Below, piece after piece: positions 56,906 to 64,000 of a DNA stretch of 64,000 nt. A program made the position numbers and the translations under genes. The notes beneath the pieces were generated by a model, which had not been told where the DNA came from, made no database searches, and saw only the letters and a list, made by a program, of their open reading frames with translations. Every line of letters begins with the position of its first letter. The stretch's first letter is position 1. Origin of the DNA: Yamadazyma tenuis (Eukaryota; Ascomycota; Pichiomycetes; Serinales; Debaryomycetaceae); contig NC_089467.1 of assembly GCF_029203305.1 (NCBI RefSeq), forward strand, positions 434,001-498,000, read 5' to 3'.

Positions 56906-58589
56906 ACTTATGGGTGACACTCTGGGGCAGACACTTGCGCGACAGTGTCTCAGAATTGTCACGTGCGTGCGCACACCTGGATTGCCTCTCCCAGCCTAAT
57001 TAGCATTGCACCCAGGCCAACACCGAGCTGCAAAAATGGAAATGTCGTCGCCTCTGGTTTTTCTTAGAAAAAAAACTTCAAAGGATATAGATAGATAGTC
57101 CAAACATGTTTTACTTACACGGGGAGGAGTTTTATATGTTGGTACTTGTTATTGTCACAAGTTGTAATTCTTGAATGGTCTTTCTATAGGAGAATAGGCC
57201 CTAGACCATGCGACCTTCCATGACCCTAAATTGAAGTACATAATAGGTGAGTAATAGTCCCGGTTAGTGGAAACATAATATCTCTGGATATTATTGCAAC
57301 TTACAATGGCCACTAGTTTTTTTATTGACTGAGATGTTGTTTTAAGCTCCTCTTTGTGACAATCAATAGTTACCAAGAATATATCAGCTGTTGGAATATA
57401 ACATTCGCTCGTTTTCAAGAAGTTCACATTATACAACTCCTCTTTGTAGAGTGGAATACGGCTGCAAATTCTGTCAAGAAGCATTATTTTAGTTAAAGGA
57501 TATAAAAGAGAATCAAAGGTCGAACAACAGATATGGATCACAAATACTTGAAACACGAGGACTGATTCAATGGAAAAAGAATGTCTTCTTATATAAATTG
57601 TTAACCCTCTGTGAAGATATATTTCTTCACATTCTGTGAAATTTACAATTCCAGTATCAGCTAAACAAGAAATTATCGCTAACTCTAAAACACTTTCTGA
57701 AAGAGGCAATTAAGTGTTATGTCCAGTGTTATATCAGTGTCCGTCAAGCACAAACACCATGCCCCACCCACTTGGGAGATTTATGGCTATTAACACCACT
57801 AGACCATTGACACATACAATACTGAAAAGCCATTTCAGTTAAGACCCATGAATCCTTTTCTGCATGAATGCCCCCAAAAATCATGAGAGAACTAGAAATC
57901 ACAATACCAAAGTAACTAGAGGTATGCAGGTATCTTCCCGTCCAAGTGTATTTGCATTTACTCCAATCCCACTTGTGACGATTGGGGCAAAAACCTATCC
58001 ATACACGACTCACATCTATTTAAGCGACTGAAAAAAAAAATAGTTTTCATCTCTTCCCAACACCAACATAAAGTGAAAGTGTATGTAAACATCTTTGATT
58101 TCATGATGAAATAAATATTACACAGACCTGTACCGAACTACAATGTGGATAAACATATTGCCTATTTCTGAAAGCCATTCATTATATGAGTACTTGTACT
58201 AACAATATTAGGATGATCATCTGAACGAACAACCACCGTAAAAACTCTTTGCTCTGACTGTAAGTTTCATATTTCTAGCCCTGGAGGGCCAGTACTGCTT
58301 TAGCGATCGGTGAAGATGTAACCCAGTTTGCCAGTATCTGACACCAGGATTTTTGAAATTTTTAAGATCACTTCTGACTGGCGTGAAAACTTCGTCCACC
58401 TCTGACTACCATTAAAACTTCTTCCTCCTCCGTACCGTTAAAACTTCTTCCACCACCAGAGTAAAGTCGACACTAAATATGGCTTTGATATTAAATGATA
58501 TACACGTTACAGATATATATTTTAAATATTATATGATTGGTTGATATATTTGCTATTGGTTGTTCTTCGTTTTAAAGGAATATACCTGT
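56906..58589. other. Long gene-poor AT-rich region with degenerate frames
   Basis: About 1.7 kb. Only fragments are open (57155-57709 and 57744-58013, both minus and without proper ATG starts). A short direct repeat containing TTAAAACTTCTTCC occurs twice near 58410-58455. AT content is high compared with the rest of the window. Confidence 0.5.
57155..58013 (-). pseudogene. Possible remnant of a kelch-repeat gene
   Basis: Minus strand 58013-57744 reads GRYLHTSSYFGIVISSSLMIFGGIHAEKDSWVL, which has the GR..H.S....SLMIFGG form of a kelch blade. The following frame 57709-57155 (184 codons) has no ATG start and no clear motif. Neither frame starts properly, and a stop separates them. This could be a decayed gene or chance; I give it low weight. 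Confidence 0.25.
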
Positions 58590-59189
58590 TTATTTCTTAC
58601 CGGACAACTTTCTTAAGTAGAAGGCTAATTCTTCACCTTCCAAGATGTAACCATCACTTCTACCGGATTGACCTGGTCTAGAAGAAATACAAGCGTACAA
58701 TCTACCGGAACCGAATTGGGCATCAACAGCAGATTCAATAACAGCAGAAGCAGATCTAGAAGCCAACTTTCTTTCCAACTTACCGGACTTCTTGGCGACT
58801 TCTTCAGTAGCGTTACCCTTCTTACCCAAGGTTTGACCGTAGTGGTTTTCGTACCATTGTCTGAAAGGAGTAGCATCGATTTGAACAATAGCAGCCTTAG
58901 TCAAGGTGTTGGTTCTAACCAATTCATTGTTGGAAGGATGGTAAACCACTCTAGCGATTCTGGTCTTTCTGGAGACACCTTCGGAGGCCCAGGAGAAGTT
59001 ACCAGATTCGATTCTTATAGCTCTGAATTTTTGGTTACCACCTCTAGTTCTGACCGAGTGGATTCTCTTTGGTCCCAATCTAGTGTTGGAAGTTTGTCTA
59101 CCTAATTCAAACTTTCTCTTCTTTCTGAATTGGGCTCTCTTGGCCCCGGTGGCAGAACGCTTGTGACGAGAATCTCTTGAAATACCCAT
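58590..59189 (-). CDS. RPS8: 40S ribosomal protein S8 (eS8)
   Basis: The 199-residue product is the small-subunit protein eS8. It begins [19 protein letters not shown], then [18 protein letters not shown] and [53 protein letters not shown] and the C-terminal [20 protein letters not shown] also match. The length is the family norm. It has no intron, as in S. cerevisiae. Codon use is highly biased, as for ADE13. It is divergent from DPH3 (264 bp between starts). Confidence 0.98.
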   Translation of the reverse strand: MGISRDSRHKRSATGAKRAQFRKKRKFELGRQTSNTRLGPKRIHSVRTRGGNQKFRAIRIESGNFSWASEGVSRKTRIARVVYHPSNNELVRTNTLTKAAIVQIDATPFRQWYENHYGQTLGKKGNATEEVAKKSGKLERKLASRSASAVIESAVDAQFGSGRLYACISSRPGQSGRSDGYILEGEELAFYLRKLSGKK

Positions 59190-59453
59190 GGTTTTCTCCT
59201 ATTAATTTAATAAAAACGGTGAGTTGGTTTTCTATGGAAGAAAAAATTTCTGTGAAAAAATTTTGATGCTTGAGTAGCTACAGTCGCTGGAAAAAACTCC
59301 TGCATATGTGTTGGTGAACCCAGTGGGGCGGTGCGCGCACGTATGCGCACCAGCAGTCACAGACAGTTTGGAAGGCGGCATGGGCACAAGCCCTGAAACC
59401 CTTGCGCGCGCGAGCATCATCGCAAAACCTCATCGCTCTGGGTGGATGCTATC

Positions 59454-59663
59454 ATGGATGTGTATGATGAAATAGAAATCGAGGACTTTACGTTTGATCC
59501 AGCAACCCAGTTGTTCCATCATCCGTGTCCGTGTGGAGACAAGTTTGCCATTGCGTTGGACGACTTGTTAGATGGGGAAGACATAGCTGTGTGTCCATCG
59601 TGCTCGCTAATGGTGAGAGTAATTTTTGAGCCAGAGGACTTGGATGAGTACGTGGATCAGTAG
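59454..59663 (+). CDS. DPH3: Diphthamide synthesis and Elongator co-factor Dph3/Kti11
   Basis: This 69-residue CSL-type zinc (or iron) protein donates electrons for diphthamide synthesis and works with Elongator, in complex with Kti13/Ats1. The start [16 protein letters not shown] is typical. The four metal-binding cysteines are C25, C27, C47 and C50 (PCPCGD and VCPSCS). The [18 protein letters not shown] block is diagnostic. The ATG at 59454 is used; four codons upstream open only from GTG. The yeast protein is slightly longer at its C-terminus. Confidence 0.96.
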   Translation: MDVYDEIEIEDFTFDPATQLFHHPCPCGDKFAIALDDLLDGEDIAVCPSCSLMVRVIFEPEDLDEYVDQ

Positions 59664-59766
59664 AAGAGCAGGATTAGAGATATATCTGACCAGGAGTCTG
59701 AGAGGTAACCACGACCCGGTGACCAGGAGCCGGCCACCAGCTGCTCAAATACAAAATACTTGACAC

Positions 59767-59976
59767 ATGGGCAAAGAGAAGACATCTACGAAACTGGAAA
59801 CCAGACTTCCCAAGCTGCGCAAGAGCCGATTGGCCAAGAGCCATGCAAACAAGGAGGAAACTGCTGCTACTGAGTCGAACTACTTCGATGATGTTAAGCA
59901 CCTGGCCAGCACCATGTTGTATATAACCCTGATACTTCTCAGCACATCACTTCTCAGCACATCAACGTGTTTGTAA
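59767..59976 (+). CDS. Possible small protein of unknown function
   Basis: A 69-codon ATG frame follows DPH3 by 103 bp: MGKEKTSTKLETRLPKLRKS, Lys/Arg-rich at first, ending in a Leu/Thr/Ser-rich hydrophobic stretch. I recognise no family. It may be chance. Confidence 0.25.
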   Translation: MGKEKTSTKLETRLPKLRKSRLAKSHANKEETAATESNYFDDVKHLASTMLYITLILLSTSLLSTSTCL

Positions 59977-61153
59977 CGGGGTTACCTGCTCCTTGGATTG
60001 GAAACAAATGACAAGAAAACCAGATTCTAGTACAAAACATAAGAACCCTTGTAACCACACAGTGGCCACGATACTAATGACCAAAACTTTATATTCCTTA
60101 GCACCAGCATTCGTACCAATAAAAATATTTCACACTATCCCGACAACGGTAGGTAGGGCATCGTCGTACCGATCATCGGTGTACTATAACACCTTACACG
60201 TTGTACATCCGCATCGCCGCCCGCACCCACCGTAAATATGGGTGCAACAACTAACCCCCACCATTTCCCTCCACATGCGACCTGGGCACTCATTGACCCG
60301 AGAACCGCCTGGAGCTATTTAGGTTTCGGACTCAGGTGGTGGACCAAGACTTTCTGGCGCGTCCCGCACAAGCAACAATGCCAACCCCGTCAAAAGACGG
60401 GAAAATAGCCCCGATTCGGTACAGAGCCGAACGTCGTGAACTCGCGTATTGTTGCGTTTGGCTCCGGGCAAACACTCAGGGTGCTGCACCTCCGCCCTAG
60501 ATATCCGCCTTTGACCACCCACTCGGCATTTGCCCAACCGTTTTACAACCGTTGGGTTTAAACGCGGTGCGTACGGGATTGGCCCCAATACCTTATTAAG
60601 ATGTTAAATTTTTGGGTTGCCATCCCCTGGACCCCCCATTGTTGGTAACCCAGTTGACTGCGACATGGATTTTTGGAGTGTGATGGGTCAGCAATTTAAA
60701 GTTTGAATCTCTACTAAAGCACTATGGTAATCCGTGATTACACACCGGATGAGTTTTGGTGGTACTGCTTCAAGCTCTCGGGTAATGTTGTCAATAGCTG
60801 GGATATGCGACTGGCGGAATCCCGGCTTACCCCAATTAATTAAGATATAATCACATTCAGCAGTATGGCTAGGCGAGGTTAACATTCCAAACCCACGTAT
60901 CCATATCTCGGCTGTGGCGACAAGACAAACGGGAATTATGCCATTTTCCACGAACCAGAAATAAAATAAAACGCAAATAAATTCCTCCGCGAGGAATGCG
61001 AGCGCGCCTACAAAAAAACGATCACTGACAATTACTCTGTAGCATCCTTGTGGTTTGATTTAGTATTAGGTTATAACACAAGTGAAAGTACTTGGGTTGA
61101 ACACGCTGAACAGATCCCCTCTCCTCCAGTGTTGCCGCGGTTCCTAATCTCAT
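59977..61153. other. Long spacer with GC-rich structured segment
   Basis: About 1.2 kb without a credible frame. Between 60386 and 60556 there are hairpins: CCCGTC-AAAA-GACGGG (60386-60401), TTCGG/CCGAA (60415-60431) and CCCAAC/GTTGGG (60533-60556). A structured RNA is possible but not identified. The right end holds the Myb gene promoter. Confidence 0.4.
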
Positions 61154-62671
61154 ATGAGCAACATCACCCGAAGAGGCCCCTGGTCTCCTGAAGAGGACCA
61201 GAAATTAATGGAGCTAATCTCCATATTCGGCCCTACAAACTGGGTACGAATCTCCAACAGCTTGGTCACACGGTCGCCTAAACAGTGCCGCGAGCGGTAC
61301 CACCAGAACCTTAAGCCATCGTTGAATCGAACTCCCATATCGCCTGAAGAAGGCGAATTGATCGAGCAGTTGGTGCTTAAATACGGCAAAAAATGGGCCG
61401 AAATCGCTCGTCACTTGAACGGCCGAAGCGACAACTCGATAAAGAACTGGTGGAATGGTGGGGCGTCCAAGCGTCGCCGTGCCAGCGTTCAGCATGATAA
61501 GCTTGAACCGCTGCCCCAACCGAACTCACTTCCTACCCTTGAACACGATGAACACGATGATATCACGACCCAGCCACTACCTCCCATGCCACCACAACAC
61601 GGGTTGGTGCACGGAATGCTCCCCCCGGGTGTCCCAGTCCATTCTCAATTGCCGTTCCCAGGCCCTTCACATCTCGCCGGTCCTCATTTGGCAGGTCCTC
61701 ACTTGGCAGGTCCTCACCTCGTTGGCCCCGGCCCCACCTCAGCACCAGGCCCACCGGTTACTTCGGCCCCGGCCCAGTTGCAGAGCCCATACGTGGTCCA
61801 TCCGCTGACAAAGGAGGAGCTTCCCCGAATTGCTTTCAACACGTCTATGTTCAATAGCTAGCAAAACCAGGTGTTGTCTGCTGACTCTCTTAGTCCAACA
61901 CGAAATGGTGACAAGTCCGCATCGTACTCGGGCTTGAGGTCTGCAAGCTTCGATCTAAGCAATAGCACGTCCGGGGTCGGGGCTGGCCCCAATCAGTTGC
62001 CTCCTTTGATCAATAAACGTCGGTTGTTTGAAGACTCCATTCCCATCCGTCGACATTCCACCACCACCACCACCGGTGCCTCGCTCTACTCGATGGCGCA
62101 AGCCCTGGCATCCAACTCAAGCCTCGTACACGGTCCTCATGGATCCACCTTGACATTGAACCAGTCGGACGCGGTCACACCGCATAGTCCCTACAACCAA
62201 AGCCCTTTGCTTCTATCAAATACCAACTCCAGAAACAATTCCATCTCCACCACCTTTGACATTAATTTTATCAACTCCAATAACAACTCATCTTCCAACT
62301 CCAGACGTTCATCTATTGCCCCTGACTTCTTCCCCAATCCATTGAAAGATATCAACCCCAGTCATAAACGCAATGTATCCAATAATTCCGGTAAGGCTGC
62401 GAACCAAAATGTTCCACCTCCGTTGTCACTCAACCAGCCAAGCCATCCCCAGTTTGCAGTACCTCAACTTATTGGAAACTCTCCAACCCAGTCTGCATTC
62501 ACATTGAGTAAGTCTCAATCGAACTTGTCCAACGTGTTGTCCGCCTCCAACCTTCACCACCAGCTTGGTGCCAATGTCTCATCCGGTTCCCACCCCAAGA
62601 AGAACACAAATAATGGTAGTAACAATGGAGCAGGGAATGGCAAGATCTCGGTATCGAGCCTAATCGATTGA
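61154..62671 (+). CDS. FlbD-like two-repeat Myb transcription factor with an in-frame TAG
   Basis: The N-terminus has two Myb repeats. Repeat 1 spans about 6-54 (RRGPWSPEEDQKLMELIS, then SPKQCRERYHQNLKPS); repeat 2 spans about 60-106 (RTPISPEEGELIEQLVLKYG, then RSDNSIKNWWNG). This matches the fungal FlbD group of developmental regulators. A Pro/His-rich segment follows with four copies of HLAGP or HLVGP (15-bp DNA repeat near 61666-61726). TAG at 61859-61861 ends a 235-residue product. The same frame continues for 269 codons to 62671, Ser/Asn-rich and clearly coding-like (SRRSSIAPDFFPNPLKDINP). No consensus intron removes the stop. Nonsense mutation, sequence error or readthrough (context UAG CAA) remain open. 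Confidence 0.8.
61859..61861 (+). other. In-frame UAG followed by CAA
   Basis: The stop codon of the Myb gene is followed by CAA AAC CAG and a 269-codon open continuation. UAG CAA is a favourable readthrough start, but the next codon (AAC) departs from the known yeast consensus. Confidence 0.7.
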
Positions 62672-62756
62672 GAAATCGGCATATATCTAGTGGTTTGTCC
62701 AAACTTTCTTCAATTCGTTTTCCCCACTGTTGAATTGTATTTCTTCTGTAGTAATA

Positions 62757-63425
62757 ATGAAAAGTAATAATGATTGCAAAAACTATTATTTGCGCACTGT
62801 AGGAAAAAAAATTACTGATGAGATGTTGGATCTAGCCGTCATTGATTCCGATGTGTTGGTTTTCGACGTGAATGTGGTGAAACAGCTACGGAACCTTGGG
62901 ATTCTTGGGAATTTTATGGGCTCTTTGGCAGCTGCTCCCCAACAGAACAGTTTCTTGGGCCTTCCGTTGAAGCTTTCACCCTACGAGATTTTATGGCTTG
63001 TGGATAACCGTCAGGCTAACCTCGTCAAACACAAGGGAATTACCAGGATAAATAACCACAAAGAGCCTTATTTCTACACCCAGTACAACAACGAGCCTAG
63101 TGAGCTCGAGGCAGTCGATATTGAGGTTATCAGACGTAAAGCCAATCCCAGTTCATATTCGATATTCTGTCAGCTAAAACACCAGGGATACTACTTGCTT
63201 CCTGGATTGAAGTTTGGCGGTGAGTTCATAGCATATCCAGGTGACCCACTTCGGTACCATTCCCACGTGATCGTCCATCCTGTGAGTGAAGTGAATTTCT
63301 ACAGCTTAATTGTAAGTGGCCGTTTGGCCACCGGTGTCAAGAAATTATATGTGATTCTGGAGCCTGACGAAACAGACCCAACGTTCAATATTACGTTCTC
63401 TATCGAATGGGCCGGATTTGGTTAG
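62757..63425 (+). CDS. SEN34: tRNA-splicing endonuclease catalytic subunit Sen34
   Basis: Sen34 cuts the 3' splice site of intron-containing pre-tRNAs. The product (222 aa from ATG 62757) has the N-terminal block VLVFDVNVVKQLRNLGILGNF and AAAPQQNSFLGLPLKLSPYEILWL. The catalytic domain reads GLKFGGEFIAYPGDPLRYHSH. The triad is probably Y160, H168 and a lysine of VKKLYVI (195-196). The ending FSIEWAGFG is the family's. It is shorter than S. cerevisiae Sen34 (275 aa), with a reduced linker. The first 30 residues are uncertain; an internal ATG at 62823 is an alternative start. The longer frame opens only from TTG. Confidence 0.93.
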   Translation: MKSNNDCKNYYLRTVGKKITDEMLDLAVIDSDVLVFDVNVVKQLRNLGILGNFMGSLAAAPQQNSFLGLPLKLSPYEILWLVDNRQANLVKHKGITRINNHKEPYFYTQYNNEPSELEAVDIEVIRRKANPSSYSIFCQLKHQGYYLLPGLKFGGEFIAYPGDPLRYHSHVIVHPVSEVNFYSLIVSGRLATGVKKLYVILEPDETDPTFNITFSIEWAGFG

Positions 63426-63467
63426 ATTACGCTATTAATGTCCTTATATACGTACGAATTAACGATC

Positions 63468-64000
63468 TCAGTTCTCATCGAGGACAATAGCTCCATTTTG
63501 GGCAATTACTCTCCTCTTATAGTCAATTCCACCTTGCAGATTTTTATAACGATACTTGGTTTCGGTTGTGCCAGTTCCATGATTACCGCTGGAAGAAACC
63601 ACAAACACAGACGTACCATTTTGCCCCGAGGTGTGTTCTAACTGCAGTCCTCCAAATCCTTTCTCGGAATACACATTCACATCGGTAATGTTAACGGTAA
63701 AAGTGACATCAGACCCATTAGTTGTTGTCAATGTGTCAAGAACTAATGGATAAGTGAACTCTATGTTTTCGTACAGACTTCCAACCCCGACGGTCATTTT
63801 GGTGTTTCCGGTATGGACAACACTCTGATCGAGTCCATCAGAGGAGATTATCTGAATGTTGGTAGTGCTAGTTTTGAACTCTAATTCCACAGGCCCAGAC
63901 ACAACCAGTGAGTCCGCAAGAGTGAATGAAAGACTGCTGTGAAGCTTCACATCGTCCTCACACACTAATGTTTGGTGTAAAGAAGTCGAATTGATGACAA
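63468..64000 (-). CDS. C-terminal part of a possible cell-surface protein (cut by the window edge)
   Basis: The frame is open off the right edge on the minus strand; its start is not in the window. The visible ~177 residues are rich in Ser, Thr, Val and Gly, with short beta-like segments (LELEFKTS-like, TVGVGSLYENIEFTYPLVL, GSDVTFTVNITDVNVYS). There are several N-glycosylation sequons. This resembles beta-solenoid domains of fungal wall proteins, but no GPI tail follows: it ends GAIVLDEN. I cannot assign a family. Confidence 0.5.
   Translation of the reverse strand, partial: VINSTSLHQTLVCEDDVKLHSSLSFTLADSLVVSGPVELEFKTSTTNIQIISSDGLDQSVVHTGNTKMTVGVGSLYENIEFTYPLVLDTLTTTNGSDVTFTVNITDVNVYSEKGFGGLQLEHTSGQNGTSVFVVSSSGNHGTGTTETKYRYKNLQGGIDYKRRVIAQNGAIVLDEN

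Noticed and set aside
60688..60951. 87-codon minus-strand frame
   Set aside because: It starts at GTG and shows no motif; the sequence lies in a structured non-coding gap.
61862..62671. Separate downstream gene after the Myb stop codon
   Set aside because: It is in the same frame as the Myb gene, begins at GTG not ATG, and has no room for a promoter.

Overview
The window is nuclear DNA from a budding yeast, most likely of the CTG-Ser clade (Debaryomycetaceae and relatives). It is gene-dense, with short spacers and few, short introns. Introns show GTATGT or GTAAGT donors and, in most cases, TACTAAC-like branch sites. A nuclear gene resembling a respiratory complex I subunit (24878-25477) argues against Saccharomyces-type yeasts. 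CTG codons sit where relatives carry serine or another small residue, for example FBP1 codon 279 and SNO codon 63; DAD3 gives a weaker counter-example. No mobile element, LTR or CRISPR was seen. Start codons were chosen at ATG. Several long frames open upstream at GTG or TTG, and those extensions were discarded.

Layout, left to right. 1-5032: RPL11 (partial, intron after ATG), PRE2 and FHL1, all minus. 5289-6714: a frame-shifted GH5 exoglucanase. 7507-13607: SLX9 (intron after ATG), LTE1, PEX22. 13863-16089: a 28-bp minisatellite, then the divergent vitamin B6 pair SNZ/SNO. 16287-22275: IML1 converging on HOM6. 22522-26369: EXG2, TOM20, a complex I Tim17-family subunit, MGM101. 26472-32723: two tandem MNN4/LicD paralogues. 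33301-36440: SEC61 and FBP1, divergent. 36775-37557: an unknown basic protein. 37680-38400: a non-coding snoRNA host gene with snR55 and snR61 in successive introns. 38498-43316: ARC40, POM33/PER33, DAD3, ADE13. 43405-46512: an unknown gene and a MID2-like surface protein. 46898-51910: ATS1/KTI13, OPI10, an alcohol acetyltransferase-like gene, CYS3. 52009-56594: SIL1, RPP2B (intron splits the ATG), GSH2, and an interrupted LDS/RRT8-like gene. 56735-56905: tRNA-Ala and intron-containing tRNA-Ile, 10 bp apart. 58590-59663: RPS8 and DPH3/KTI11. 61154-64000: a FlbD-like Myb factor with an in-frame UAG, SEN34, and a partial surface-like protein.

Functional threads. Ribosome production: RPL11, RPS8, RPP2B, SLX9, FHL1 and the snoRNA host. 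Sulfur, amino-acid and purine metabolism: CYS3, GSH2, HOM6, ADE13, with Cbf1-, Gcn4- or Bas1-type promoter motifs. Cell wall: EXG2, the broken exoglucanase, MNN4 pair, MID2-like. The two partners of the Kti11-Kti13 complex are both present, as are a tRNA-splicing endonuclease subunit and an intron-containing tRNA.

The most unusual items are the snoRNA host gene, whose exons between snoRNA introns are only 1 and 4 nt, and three conserved reading frames broken by a single stop or shift (5.9 kb, 56.2 kb, 61.9 kb). These breaks could be assembly errors, recent pseudogenes or recoding; sequence alone cannot decide.
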